DNA of 64,000 nucleotides from a bacterium OM1 bin76 (GTDB taxonomy: Bacteria; Actinomycetota; Acidimicrobiia; Spongiisociales; ZC4RG35), in contig MPNA01000008.1 in NCBI GenBank assembly GCA_002238785.1, positions 61,969 to 125,968 on the forward strand, in the 5' to 3' direction. Both the position numbers and the translations under genes were made by a program. Under the pieces are notes generated by a model that saw only the letters and a program-made list of their open reading frames with translations, ran no database searches and was not told the DNA's origin. This document shows, piece by piece, positions 42,887-52,279 of the stretch (its first letter is position 1; the number at the start of each line of letters is the position of its first letter).

Positions 42887-43974
42887 TTCAGTTTCTCCGG
42901 AAACCCGTAAACCTGGAAATTGGCATCCAACAGTTCCATCAGACTCCGCTCGGTCGGGGCAAGCACCGCATCGCTTCGCTCCAATGGCTCGGTTCGCTCT
43001 CCCCACCGCATCATCGCCGCCGCGGCAGTCAACCCACCTCCGAAGGCTGCGAAAACGACATGCGATCCCGGTGAGATGTATCCCTGTTCCAACGCCTCGG
43101 TAAGAGCAACCGGGATGGTGGCGGCTGAAGTGTTTCCGTAGGCATGGATGTTGGTGTAGACCTTGTGGGCGGGAAGCTTGAGACGCCGGGCGGTGGCGTC
43201 GATGATCCGGATATTGGCCTGATGGGGTATGAGCAGGTCCACATCATCCAGGTCCAGGCCGGCCGCTGTGACGGCTCTCACCGAAAGATCCCCCATGGCC
43301 ACCACCGCTCGCCGGAACACCTCTCGGCCGTTCATAGCGATTCCTCCGTATGCATCCTCCATATGACGTTCGGGCATTCGGTGGAGGCCGTCCTCGGTCA
43401 CTTCCAGGTAGGTGAGAGCGGAGGAATCCATCTGCATGCAGCCCGAGAGAAGCCCGTACTCCTCCTCGGTCGGCTCCAGGACGACTGCTCCGGCGGCGTC
43501 ACCGAATAGCACAGCCGTGGAGCGGTCAGTGAAATCGATCAGCGCGCTAAGGCGCTCGGCGGCAACCACCAGCACCCGGGAGTACATCCCGGACTCGATC
43601 ATCTTGGAGGCAGTGATCAAGGAATACACAAACCCCGAGCAGTTGGCGTTGAGGTCGAATGCCGCAGTGGCGACCGGCGCCTCCAGAAGTCGGTGGACGT
43701 GAGCCGCGGTGGCAGGGACAACGGAATCTGATGTGCAGGAGGCCAGAATGATCAGATCGATGTCCTCGATTCCCAGCCCGGCCGCGGCCAGAGCGTGGCT
43801 GCCGGCCACCGCTGCCATCTCAGATGGCTCGACATGACTGATGCGCCGCTCCTTGATCCCCGAGCGCACGGTTATCCACTCATCGGAGGTGTCCATCATC
43901 CCCTCCAGATCAGCGTTGCTCAACACGGTGGGAGGAACACATCTGCCCCATCCGCTTATGACAGCCCTACGCAT
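42883..43974 (-). CDS. fabH: 3-oxoacyl-ACP synthase III
   Basis: 363 residues. Catalytic Cys in DLNANCSGFVY, His in LIPHQANIRI and Asn in HAYGNTSAATIP form the KAS III triad. The N-terminal TSDEWITVRSGIKERR block is typical. The C-terminus is about 30 residues longer than in E. coli FabH. It starts chains by joining acetyl- or branched acyl-CoA to malonyl-ACP. AGGAG lies eight bases before the ATG. The branched starter units could come from the 2-oxoacid dehydrogenase and the BCAA genes in this window. Confidence 0.95.
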   Translation of the reverse strand: MRRAVISGWGRCVPPTVLSNADLEGMMDTSDEWITVRSGIKERRISHVEPSEMAAVAGSHALAAAGLGIEDIDLIILASCTSDSVVPATAAHVHRLLEAPVATAAFDLNANCSGFVYSLITASKMIESGMYSRVLVVAAERLSALIDFTDRSTAVLFGDAAGAVVLEPTEEEYGLLSGCMQMDSSALTYLEVTEDGLHRMPERHMEDAYGGIAMNGREVFRRAVVAMGDLSVRAVTAAGLDLDDVDLLIPHQANIRIIDATARRLKLPAHKVYTNIHAYGNTSAATIPVALTEALEQGYISPGSHVVFAAFGGGLTAAAAMMRWGERTEPLERSDAVLAPTERSLMELLDANFQVYGFPEKLK

Positions 43975-43986
43975 AGATCATTCTCC

Positions 43987-44931
43987 TCACGAAATCCCCA
44001 TGCTAGATAGAGAGTCCGCCGCTTTCGCCGCCCCGGCGAGATCATTTACCACTAGCACGGTAGCAGACCGGATGGTGCGCTTGGCCAGCCCGGCAGTCAC
44101 CTTCCCCGGCCCGATATGCACGAAGGTATCTACACCCTCAGCAGCCATGGCCTTGAGACTCTGGTCGAACCTGACCGGCGAACACACCTGAGCAACCAGG
44201 GTCTCGGCGACATCGTCCCGATGCACGGGCTTGGCGGTGACGTTGGAATACACCGGGAAGCGAGGAGCGGCAGGCCGGACGTCCTCCAACGCAGCGGCGA
44301 CCCGCCGGGCGGCCGGAGCCATGAACTGGGAATGAAAGGCGCCCGCCACCGCCAGTCTCACCATTCGGCGCAGACGCAGACTCTTGGCCTGCGACTCCAG
44401 CCAATCCAGATCGGAAGCGCTGCCCGCCATCACCACCTGTCCGGGAGCGTTCAGATTGGCTACCACCAGCCTTCCTCCTTCCCGGCGGCGAGCCTCGGCG
44501 ATGTCCTCGGCTCGTTCAGCCGTCACCCCCATGACCGCCATCATCCCTGACTGCTCGGCATCGGCCGCGTCGGCCATGGCTCGACCTCGGGCCGCCACCA
44601 CCGAGAGGGCCTCTGCAAACCCCAGGACCCCCGAGGCGACCAGCGCGGTGTACTCTCCCAGGGAGTGCCCCGCGGTTGCCCGCGGCGGGTCGGGGAACCG
44701 GCTGGAGAACTCGATCCATAGAGCGTATGAGAGGCAGAACAGGGCGGGCTGGGCCCGCTCGGTGCGCACCAGCAAATCCTCGGGTCCCTCCAAGCAGAGT
44801 TGACGAAGAGACCAGCCCAGCAGGTCGTCGACCCCATCACCCAACAGGTCCGGCCTGGCTTCAAATAGCTCGGCGCCCATACCCACGAACTGGCTCCCCT
44901 GGCCGGGAAAGAGAATCGCGAAAGACGGCAT
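43987..44931 (-). CDS. fabD: malonyl-CoA:ACP transacylase
   Basis: 314 residues. The nucleophile elbow is GHSLGEYTALVASG, the Gln is in LFPGQGSQFVGMG and the His is in VAGAFHSQFMAPA. These give the full FabD active site. It moves malonate from CoA to ACP. No Shine-Dalgarno sequence is visible before the ATG; translation may start near the 5' end of the mRNA or be coupled weakly. First gene of the fatty-acid set. Confidence 0.95.
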   Translation of the reverse strand: MPSFAILFPGQGSQFVGMGAELFEARPDLLGDGVDDLLGWSLRQLCLEGPEDLLVRTERAQPALFCLSYALWIEFSSRFPDPPRATAGHSLGEYTALVASGVLGFAEALSVVAARGRAMADAADAEQSGMMAVMGVTAERAEDIAEARRREGGRLVVANLNAPGQVVMAGSASDLDWLESQAKSLRLRRMVRLAVAGAFHSQFMAPAARRVAAALEDVRPAAPRFPVYSNVTAKPVHRDDVAETLVAQVCSPVRFDQSLKAMAAEGVDTFVHIGPGKVTAGLAKRTIRSATVLVVNDLAGAAKAADSLSSMGIS

Positions 44932-44970
44932 TGGAGGTATGACCGTTCGGATGGGGATGCGGTTACCGGC

Positions 44971-46005
44971 TCAGGCCGCCACGAAGGCTGCCAGCAATCG
45001 GCTCACATCGGAGCTATCGACGTCCCGATGGGTGACAAGCCTCAGAGAACCGGCGAAGGGCCTGTTCACCTTGATCCCCGATTCTCTCAGCCGGTCCCGG
45101 ATGGGAGCCCACCCTCCCCGCAGCTTCCGTGTATTCACGATCACCATATTGGTTTCGGTAGACGCCGGGTCCACCGCTCCGGGATGCCGTTCAGCCAACC
45201 CTTCCGCCATCTGAGCGGCCACTTTGTGATCAGTTGACAGACGGGTCCAGTCCCTGAGAGCCATCCGGGCTGGAGCCGCCAGTACACCCACCTGCCTCAT
45301 ACCCCCTCCCAGCCTCTTGCGCAGGTACCGTCCCTCGGCGATCAGATCTGCCGGACCGCACAGGATCGAACCCACCGGCGCCCCCAAGCCCTTCGAAAAG
45401 CAGAACTGCACGGTATCAACCCCTTCGGCCATGCGACCCGGTGCAACATCAGCGGCCACAGCCGCATTGAACACTCGGGCTCCATCGAGATGGATGGAGA
45501 GGTCGTACCGGCGTGCCGTCCGGTTGGCTTCGGTCATCACTTCCACGGGAACCACTCGACCTCCCGACATATTGTGGGTGTTTTCCCAGACCAGCAAGCC
45601 GATACGGGGAAAGAGTCGGCCTGCCAGTTCCATGGCCTGGTGGATGTCCGAGGGGGTAATACGGCCGGCCGGGCCGTTCACCGGACGAAAGGCCACTCCA
45701 GACAGAGCAGAACCGGCCCCCGCTTCGGTGTTGCGGAGGTGGGCCCCGGCATTGCACAGCACCTCTTCTCCCCGCCTGGTTTGCAGCATTATCGCCAACT
45801 GGTTGCCCATGGTCCCGGTCGGAGTGAACAAGGCAGCCTCTTTACCCATCACCGAGGCCGCCTCCTCTTCCAGGGCGTTGACCGTGGGGTCATCGCGGTA
45901 TACATCATCTCCCACCGCCGCTTCCGCCATGGCACGCCGCATCTCCGCAGTGGGCCGGGTCACTGTGTCGGATCGAAAGTCGGCGATGCCGTCGGGAAAG
46001 GCCAC
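44971..46005 (-). CDS. low-specificity L-threonine aldolase family protein
   Basis: 344 residues from GTG 46005. PLP fold type I. The N-terminal FRSDTVTRPTAEMRRAM block is the family opening; the Schiff-base Lys is in CFSKGLGAPVGS and the HLDGARVFNA motif holds the PLP-nitrogen Asp. It cleaves L-threonine or related beta-hydroxy amino acids to glycine and aldehyde. The aminotransferase stop is only two bases upstream, so the two are probably coupled. Confidence 0.9.
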   Translation of the reverse strand: MAFPDGIADFRSDTVTRPTAEMRRAMAEAAVGDDVYRDDPTVNALEEEAASVMGKEAALFTPTGTMGNQLAIMLQTRRGEEVLCNAGAHLRNTEAGAGSALSGVAFRPVNGPAGRITPSDIHQAMELAGRLFPRIGLLVWENTHNMSGGRVVPVEVMTEANRTARRYDLSIHLDGARVFNAAVAADVAPGRMAEGVDTVQFCFSKGLGAPVGSILCGPADLIAEGRYLRKRLGGGMRQVGVLAAPARMALRDWTRLSTDHKVAAQMAEGLAERHPGAVDPASTETNMVIVNTRKLRGGWAPIRDRLRESGIKVNRPFAGSLRLVTHRDVDSSDVSRLLAAFVAA

Positions 46006-46007
46006 CG

Positions 46008-47180
46008 CTACAGGAGTTCCAGGCTGCGGCGCAGACTCGTGACTGCCTGGGTGATCCGTTGGCGATTCTCCACCAGGGCAAAGCGGACGTGTCCGTCACC
46101 ACCGGGACCGAACCCGATACCGGGGCTTACGGCAACCTTGCTGTTCCGCAGCAAATACAGGGCGAAGTCCACCGATCCCATCTCCAGGTATGGCTCCGGG
46201 ATAGGCGCCCACACGAACATGGTTCCTTGGGGCCGCAGCACCTTCCACCCGGAGTTGTTCAGGCCATCCACTAATGCGTTGCGACGCTCCGCATAGATGG
46301 CTCTGACTCTCTCGACATGCTCGTCGCCGAGATTGACCGCCACGATCGAGGCGATCTGGATGGGCTGGAAGGTCCCGTAGTCGAGATAGGACTTGAGTTT
46401 GGCCAGTGCCGCAACCGCCGGGGCATTGCCGACTACGAACCCCATTCTCCAGCCGGCCATTGAATGCCCCTTGGTCAGGCTGTACAACTCGACTCCAACC
46501 TCATCGGCCCCCTCCACCTGCAGAAGAGACGGCGGCTGGTACCCGTCGAAGTGGATATCGGCGTAGGCGAAGTCATGAACCAAGAACACCCCGTGAAGGT
46601 GGGCGAAGGCAACCAACCGCTCGAAGAATGACAACTCAACACAGGTGGTGGTGGGGTTGTGGGGGAAGGAGACGATTATCACCCTGGGTTTGGGCCAGGA
46701 GGACCGGAACAGATCCTCCAACCTCTCGAAGTACTCGGACTCAGATGTCACTGGAAGACGTACCACATCGGAGCCGGCCACCACCGGGGCATAGATGTGG
46801 ATCGGATAGGACGGTTCGGGGACCACCGTGGTGTCTCCCGAATCCACCAACGTCCACAACAGGTGGGATAGACCCTCCTTGGCTCCGATCGTGGCCACCG
46901 CCTGAGTCTCCGGGTCAAGTCTTACCCCAAACCGTCGTAGGTAGCGGTCGGCAATGGCCCGTCGCAGGTTGGGAAGACCCCTGGACGCGGAATACCGGTG
47001 GTTTTTGCCTTTGCGGGCGGCCTCTACCAGTTTCTCCACCACAAAGGTCGGCGAGGGAATGTCGGGGTTCCCAAAGCCCAGATCCACCACATCCTCACCG
47101 GCGCGCCGCGCCTCGATCTTGGCCTGATCCACTTGGGCAAACACATAGGGTGGAAGGCTCTGTATACGCCGGAAATCCAT
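46008..47180 (-). CDS. class I/II aminotransferase, alanine transaminase-like
   Basis: 390 residues from ATG 47180. PLP Lys in SLTKGHSMAGWRMGF, the Asp/Tyr pair in VHDFAYADIHFDG and the Arg in GDGHVRFALVEN are visible. The LGFGNPDIPSP N-terminus resembles AlaC/YfdZ-type alanine aminotransferases or LL-DAP aminotransferase-like enzymes. It probably interconverts pyruvate and alanine, or serves valine/other amino acids; ilvE is not in the window. It sits between the oxidoreductase gene (10 bases) and threonine aldolase. Confidence 0.9.
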   Translation of the reverse strand: MDFRRIQSLPPYVFAQVDQAKIEARRAGEDVVDLGFGNPDIPSPTFVVEKLVEAARKGKNHRYSASRGLPNLRRAIADRYLRRFGVRLDPETQAVATIGAKEGLSHLLWTLVDSGDTTVVPEPSYPIHIYAPVVAGSDVVRLPVTSESEYFERLEDLFRSSWPKPRVIIVSFPHNPTTTCVELSFFERLVAFAHLHGVFLVHDFAYADIHFDGYQPPSLLQVEGADEVGVELYSLTKGHSMAGWRMGFVVGNAPAVAALAKLKSYLDYGTFQPIQIASIVAVNLGDEHVERVRAIYAERRNALVDGLNNSGWKVLRPQGTMFVWAPIPEPYLEMGSVDFALYLLRNSKVAVSPGIGFGPGGDGHVRFALVENRQRITQAVTSLRRSLELL

Positions 47181-47190
47181 CTGAAGAAGG

Positions 47191-47955
47191 TTAATAGGGC
47201 TCCGCGCCGGGATGGCAGGATGTATTCCCGAGTAGAAGAGGCGCCCACCGGCGGATAGTGGCGGCACGGGGAGGAGTGAGTGCCAGCACCAGCGCCTGGG
47301 CGCCGGCATCCACCCTCTGCTTCAGGACGCGCCGCAAGGAGTCGATCCCCCGCCTAGGGTCAAGGACAGCCCCCCAACTGATGAGCACGCCGGGATTCAT
47401 CCTCCTCATGTGGTGGGCGGCTGCTTGGAATGCCTCCGGTCGTCCGCCCCAGGCGTTCCAGCCGTCTGCGCACTCGGCGGCCACCTCTCGCAATTCCGGG
47501 CGCCATCCCCCCACCCAGATCTCTACATCCGGAGTCCGGGATCGAATGGCCGCCACCGTCTCCTTCAACCGAACGATCCGCTCGGCAACTGGAGGCAACT
47601 CCATGCCCACGGCCTCGACCTCCCGGCGAGAGCGGGAGTCGCCCACTCCCAGGCCTATAAGAGGTGAGGACCGGGTGATCGAGGACAGGGTCTCCACCAC
47701 ATCGGCTGTGTAGGAGGGAGATCGAAGGGCGGTCTGCAACACCAAGGAACCCACTCGGCACTCCGCAACTGCCCCAACCATGCCCAGCACCGTGACGGCC
47801 TCCAGCACCGGATCTGAGGGGTCCCGCCAGCCGGCCAGATGGTCGGTGGCCACCACCCCGGCCAGTCCCAGCGACTCCACGGCTCTCACCATTTCTGTCA
47901 ACTCCCGGGGCGACGACTGGAACAGAGGAAGGACTGTCCAGACCGGAAGACTCAT
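47191..47955 (-). CDS. LLM-class F420-type oxidoreductase (short form)
   Basis: 254 residues, shorter than typical LLM enzymes. Motifs: ELTEMVRAVESLGLAGVVATDHLAG, then RVGSLVLQTALRSPSYTADVVETL, the LGVGDSRSRREVEAVG turn and IWVGGWRPELREVAAECADGWNAWGG. The last of these is the phosphate-binding region. The third luciferase-like gene in the window; F420 use is likely but not proven by sequence. It is close to the aminotransferase gene. Confidence 0.8.
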   Translation of the reverse strand: MSLPVWTVLPLFQSSPRELTEMVRAVESLGLAGVVATDHLAGWRDPSDPVLEAVTVLGMVGAVAECRVGSLVLQTALRSPSYTADVVETLSSITRSSPLIGLGVGDSRSRREVEAVGMELPPVAERIVRLKETVAAIRSRTPDVEIWVGGWRPELREVAAECADGWNAWGGRPEAFQAAAHHMRRMNPGVLISWGAVLDPRRGIDSLRRVLKQRVDAGAQALVLALTPPRAATIRRWAPLLLGNTSCHPGAEPY

Positions 47956-47965
47956 TGGAGGGTGA

Positions 47966-48340
47966 TCACTCCCCCACCAGCCTCCGAATCACCCACCGCG
48001 CCCGGCCGGGCATGAAGTCCATGAGCAGGCCCACCCCCAAGAGGATCTTTGCCAGCGTTTCTGGTTGGCCGTCCCAGTGCTCGACAACCACATCCTTGGG
48101 GGCCGACTCCACCAGGATCGCCACCGCGACCACCAGGGCCAGCAGGTCGTCTACCACTCCGACGACCGGTATCAGGTCCGGTATCAGGTCGATGGGGAGC
48201 ACCGCGTAAACGGCCAACCCAGCCGCAAGGCGTTTGGCGCGCACCGGTACTCTGGGGTCTCGACTCAGCCTCACCACCAATTTGCCAAGCTGTGGCGCAG
48301 CCGCCGCCAGTCCGGCAACCGTCTTGATCAACCTATCCAT
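47966..48340 (-). CDS. DUF1232 (YkvA-like) membrane protein
   Basis: 124 residues from ATG 48340 (or GTG 48346). The DUF1232 core is seen in VYAVLPIDLIPDLIPVVGVVDDLLALVVA, with the PxDxIPDxIPxxGxxDD pattern. Two short hydrophobic stretches suggest a membrane hairpin. The function of the family is unknown. It overlaps the 3' end of the metallophosphoesterase gene by 8 or more bases and follows it on the same strand. Confidence 0.85.
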   Translation of the reverse strand: MDRLIKTVAGLAAAAPQLGKLVVRLSRDPRVPVRAKRLAAGLAVYAVLPIDLIPDLIPVVGVVDDLLALVVAVAILVESAPKDVVVEHWDGQPETLAKILLGVGLLMDFMPGRARWVIRRLVGE

Positions 48341-49136
48341 GGGCACCCTTCGCCTGATGTGCTTCCGTCATCCCGTCGGGGGTGACTCTCACCGGCCGAC
48401 GGGTGGCGCGAAAGTATCCTACATTCCTGCAGAGGGTGGGTCCCACCCTCCACTGATGAGCCTGCGGTTGGTGGACATCGCCGAAGAAGTGATAACGGGG
48501 ACGGGCCTGCAGCAGATACTCGAGAATGGGACGGGAGGCCCGTTCATGCTTTCCCGTCACCACGTCGAAGTGGAGCGCAGGGATGGCCGGCGCCAGGTGG
48601 GTGCAGAGGATGTCCACTTCACCCAGACCGGCCAGTTTCTCGGCCATCTCCTCATCCGACACCTCCCCTGAAGCATTCATGGGAGTGGTCAACCCACCGC
48701 CGGCAAAACCCACTCGCAGACCCTCGATCACCACTACTTCCCCGTCCACGAATCTGGCGGTCTCCGGCAGGCAGTCACGCAGCATGTCGGGCCGGTCGAC
48801 ATTCCCGTAGGTGACATATGACTCCGCTCCGTCCAGAGCCTCCGACGTCAAGCGGTACTGTTCCTTGACCTCTCCGGCCAGTTCCGTCCGGAACCACTCG
48901 TATCGATCCCCCACTCTCTCCGTCCACAAGGCCCTCATCTCCTCGAAACGGGACCGCCCCCTGGAAAATGCTATCTTGCGGGCAAAGTCGATACCGAGCA
49001 CCTCCGCGAAAATACCTTCCCCGGTCCGGTAGTCGACCAGATTGATCAGATCACCCAGCACCAGGAGGGGCTCTCCCCGGGATGCCACCTCCGCCAGGGC
49101 GTCGAACCGGCCATGGATGTCCGATACCAGCAACAA
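48333..49136 (-). CDS. calcineurin-like metallophosphoesterase
   Basis: 267 residues. Metal ligands of the family are visible: DIHGRFDAL near the N-terminus, VLGDLINL (GD), GNVDRPDML (GN) and the later His motifs HLAPAIPALHFD and FGDVHQPQAHQW (GxxH). The likely start is TTG 49136, six bases after the ilvD stop. No signal peptide, so it is cytoplasmic. The substrate could be a nucleotide or phosphoester. Confidence 0.85.
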   Translation of the reverse strand: MLLVSDIHGRFDALAEVASRGEPLLVLGDLINLVDYRTGEGIFAEVLGIDFARKIAFSRGRSRFEEMRALWTERVGDRYEWFRTELAGEVKEQYRLTSEALDGAESYVTYGNVDRPDMLRDCLPETARFVDGEVVVIEGLRVGFAGGGLTTPMNASGEVSDEEMAEKLAGLGEVDILCTHLAPAIPALHFDVVTGKHERASRPILEYLLQARPRYHFFGDVHQPQAHQWRVGPTLCRNVGYFRATRRPVRVTPDGMTEAHQAKGAHG

Positions 49137-49141
49137 GGCTG

Positions 49142-50815
49142 CTAGAAGTGGTTGGTGACCGCTCCGTCCTCAGCCCCACCCACCAGATTGGCGTATTTGG
49201 CGAGGGCGCCGGACGGATAGCGGACCGGGGCCGGCTTCCAGCCTGCCCGTCTTTGTTGCAGTACATCTTCTGGCACCAGTAGATCCAAGCGCCGCGCAGC
49301 CACATCCACTCTTACGCGGTCGCCCTCCTCCACCAGGCCGATCGGCCCCCCCACCTCCGATTCGGGGGCCACATGACCGATACAGAGACCGGTGGTGCCG
49401 CCGGAGAAACGACCGTCGGTGATCAGCAGGACATCCTTTCCCAAACCGGCGCCCTTGAGAGCCGCGGTGATGGCAAGCATCTCCCGCATTCCCGGCCCGC
49501 CCCGCGGTCCTTCGGTGCGTATTACCAACACCTCTCCCGGATTGATCCGGCCCGAGAACAATTCAGCCAAAGCCCCCTGTTCGCCGTCGAAGACTCTCGC
49601 CGGTCCTTCGAACACCTCCAGCGCCACCCCGGCCACTTTCACCACCGCCCCCTTGGGCGCCAGGGAACCTCGCAGCACTGCGATGCCACCCTCGGCGGCA
49701 ATCGGGTCTGACACAGTTCGCAGCACGTCCTGTTCGGTGGGAACGGTGACGTCCTTGAGGTTGTCGGCCATGGTCCTGCCCGTCACCGTGAGGCAATCCC
49801 CGTGGATGAGCCCTTCATCCCACAATGCTCGCAGCACCACCGGAATACCCCCGATGTAATCGATGTCCACCATGTGGTAGGTCCCGAACGGCTTCATGTC
49901 TCCGATATGGGGAGTCCGGCGGCTGATCCGGTCGAAGTCCTCCAACTCCAGGTTGACTCCCGCTTCGTGGGCCAGAGCCATGAGATGCAGGACAGCGTTG
50001 GTGGATCCTCCCAAGGCCATCACGGCAGTGATGGCGTTCTCGAAGGCTGGCCGGGTCATGATCTGGCGGGGTCGGATTCCCGCTTTGAGCAGATCCATGA
50101 CTGCCTCGCCACTGCGGCGGGCGTACACCCCCAAACGGGTGTCGACAGCAGGCACCGATGCCGAACCGGGCAGGGACATTCCGATAGCCTCCCCCACCGA
50201 CGCCATGGTGTTGGCGGTGAACATGCCCGCGCATGACCCTGCCCCAGGGCAGGCGTTGCGTTCGATCTCATCCAACTCCTGGGAACTTATGAGTCCCTTG
50301 GACTCGGCGCCGATCCCTTCGAATACATCCACCAGCGAGATGTCCCGACCCCGGTAGCGACCGGGGAGACTCGACCCCCCGTACAGGAACACCGCCGGCA
50401 GGTTGGAACGGGCCGCCGCCATCAGCATCCCGGGCAGGGACTTGTCGCAGCCGGCGATGGTCACCAGGGCGTCAAAACGCTCGGCGTGAGCAACCAGTTC
50501 CACTGAATCCGCAATGACCTCCCGCGAGACCAGTGACGCTCGCATGCCCTCGTGGCCCATGGAGATTCCATCGGAGACGGCGATGGTCGCGAAAGTGAGC
50601 CCGACTCCTCCCCCCACTCTCACGCCCTCTTTGGCGCGCTCGGCCAGAACCGGCCCGGTGACATTGCAGGGAGTGACCTCGTTTCCCGCCGATACCACCC
50701 CAACCTGCGGTCTGGCGAAGTCATCATCGGACAAGCCCACCGCCCTCAACATGGCTCGCGCTCCCGCCCGGGCCGGCCCTTCGGTTACATCTTGGGAATG
50801 AATCTTCAGAGACAT
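49142..50815 (-). CDS. ilvD: dihydroxy-acid dehydratase
   Basis: 557 residues. It converts 2,3-dihydroxy-isovalerate or -methylvalerate to the 2-oxo acid in Val/Ile/Leu synthesis. Fe-S cysteines lie in [13 protein letters not shown] and [18 protein letters not shown], and the C-terminal SerGly motif is [11 protein letters not shown]. Family length is normal. It lies on the opposite strand from ilvBNC, about 4 kb away, which separates its control from the attenuated ilv operon. Confidence 0.96.
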   Translation of the reverse strand: MSLKIHSQDVTEGPARAGARAMLRAVGLSDDDFARPQVGVVSAGNEVTPCNVTGPVLAERAKEGVRVGGGVGLTFATIAVSDGISMGHEGMRASLVSREVIADSVELVAHAERFDALVTIAGCDKSLPGMLMAAARSNLPAVFLYGGSSLPGRYRGRDISLVDVFEGIGAESKGLISSQELDEIERNACPGAGSCAGMFTANTMASVGEAIGMSLPGSASVPAVDTRLGVYARRSGEAVMDLLKAGIRPRQIMTRPAFENAITAVMALGGSTNAVLHLMALAHEAGVNLELEDFDRISRRTPHIGDMKPFGTYHMVDIDYIGGIPVVLRALWDEGLIHGDCLTVTGRTMADNLKDVTVPTEQDVLRTVSDPIAAEGGIAVLRGSLAPKGAVVKVAGVALEVFEGPARVFDGEQGALAELFSGRINPGEVLVIRTEGPRGGPGMREMLAITAALKGAGLGKDVLLITDGRFSGGTTGLCIGHVAPESEVGGPIGLVEEGDRVRVDVAARRLDLLVPEDVLQQRRAGWKPAPVRYPSGALAKYANLVGGAEDGAVTNHF

Positions 50816-50896
50816 ATCCCGATAATAAGCCTTGCTCGCCGGCCAGGTTCCCTCCGTGGGGGATCGAAGAAGCCCAGGATGGAACGGATGGCTCCC

Positions 50897-51478
50897 CTAG
50901 GCAACAGACCACCGGGCCAGTGTGGAGAGCAGCGAGTCGTAATAGTCGGTGAGCACCAGGACCGCTAGAGCGGCCATCGCTGACCTGGCAACGACCGATG
51001 TCCACCGACTGTCCGCCCACCGGCGTGCGGCCGGAACATAGGCAAGCAGGGCCACCACCGCCACCAGGGGGACCATCACCCCAACCAAGTACACAGCCAG
51101 AAGTATGAGAGCGGTACCGGGGTCATCCTGGGCCAGGGTGAGCACCGTTCCCAATTCCTCCCCCACGCACGGCAGCCAGGTGGCGCCGGCGAACGCCCCT
51201 ATCAGAGCCGCCGCAGCCAGACCGCAGCGGCGTCTATTGACCATCAGCGCCAACACCAATCCTGCAGACACCAGCAAGGAGGTGGCCAGGCGCCCGGCCG
51301 CCGAGTTCGAGATACCAGCAGCCCTGATCCATGCCGAGAGGATGGTGAAACCGGCAAAGATCCCCAACACCTCTATCCGCTCTCTCTTCCTGAGCACCAC
51401 CAGCGCCAGGCCCACCAGCAGTACAGAGTAAGAGCAGGGCAGCAGGCTCGAACGGATTCCCTCCGCGAAAAGGTTCAC
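50897..51478 (-). CDS. CcdA-like thiol-redox membrane protein
   Basis: 193 residues with about six transmembrane helices, starting at an ATG that overlaps the TlpA-like stop (ATGA). Two membrane cysteines at LPCSYSV and WLPCVGEEL match the redox pair of CcdA/DsbD. The protein would carry electrons across the membrane to its thioredoxin-like partner. It is shorter and more divergent than cytochrome-c-biogenesis CcdA, and no cytochrome genes lie near. Confidence 0.82.
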   Translation of the reverse strand: MNLFAEGIRSSLLPCSYSVLLVGLALVVLRKRERIEVLGIFAGFTILSAWIRAAGISNSAAGRLATSLLVSAGLVLALMVNRRRCGLAAAALIGAFAGATWLPCVGEELGTVLTLAQDDPGTALILLAVYLVGVMVPLVAVVALLAYVPAARRWADSRWTSVVARSAMAALAVLVLTDYYDSLLSTLARWSVA

Positions 51479-52188
51479 ATCTCCTCGTTGAGCAAGAACA
51501 TCACGGTCTGCTCCAACTCCGGGTACTTTCCTTCTCCGATGTGATCAAAACGCACCCTACCCTCCCGGTCCAGCACGTAGGTGCGCGGCCAGTAGCCTCG
51601 ACCACCCGTCTGCCACTCCCAGAAGGTACGCCTTCTGGTGTCGAGCACCACCGGCCAGGTGACTCCCAAATCCGCCATCGCCTCTTTGATGTTGTCCACA
51701 TCCTCTTCGAAATTGAATTCCGGTGAGTGGATGCCGACGATCTCCAGACCTCGATCGCGGTACTTGGCATAGATCTGCTGTGTGTAGGGAATTCGGTTGT
51801 TGCAGTTGTAACACGCGAAGGTCCAGAATTCCACCACCACCTGTCCGCGCAACTCTTCGAGACTCTCGACTTCTGACTGCAGCCACCCGTCGATGTCCAC
51901 CAATCTGGGATGTACCTCTTGCAGCACCTCCGGAGGGGAGATTGTTGTGGTCGTGGTGGGAGCGGCGGTGGTCGTGGTGGTTGGAACCGTGGTGAGCGCC
52001 TCCGTAGACGGGGTGGGTTCGAATCCGGCGGTGTCCTCAGGGGTGGCCGTTGTGGATGGGGAAACGGTGGGAGCCGCCTGCGACACGACTTCCTCTTCGC
52101 CGTCTTCGCCTCCCACCAGGGCCCATCCCACCGCAATGACCGCGGCTGCCAGGATCACGAGGAGAACCAGACGGGAATCGATCTTCAT
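51475..52188 (-). CDS. membrane-anchored thioredoxin-like protein (TlpA/DipZ type)
   Basis: 237 residues from ATG 52188. Residues 7-27 are a transmembrane helix. A Thr/Pro/Ala-rich linker (~40-95) follows, then a thioredoxin-like domain with the redox motif WTFACYNCNN (CxxC), the GIHSPEFNFEE block and PRTYVLDREGRVRF. The FWTxxCxNC pattern is close to the C-terminal domain of mycobacterial DipZ. It overlaps the CcdA-like gene. Together they make a two-gene version of DipZ that would pass reducing power to extracytoplasmic proteins. Confidence 0.85.
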   Translation of the reverse strand: MKIDSRLVLLVILAAAVIAVGWALVGGEDGEEEVVSQAAPTVSPSTTATPEDTAGFEPTPSTEALTTVPTTTTTAAPTTTTTISPPEVLQEVHPRLVDIDGWLQSEVESLEELRGQVVVEFWTFACYNCNNRIPYTQQIYAKYRDRGLEIVGIHSPEFNFEEDVDNIKEAMADLGVTWPVVLDTRRRTFWEWQTGGRGYWPRTYVLDREGRVRFDHIGEGKYPELEQTVMFLLNEEM

Positions 52189-52279
52189 TGCCAGAGAAAC
52201 TAGCGAGCCCCGATGGCATCCTTCCCCCGATAGCGTCCTCGGCAGGGAGAATCCTCTCGGTCCAGCCACACAAGCACCT

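Noticed and set aside
52010..52035. GGTTCGAATCC, resembling a tRNA T-loop
   Set aside because: It lies inside the thioredoxin-like gene and no acceptor or anticodon stems surround it.
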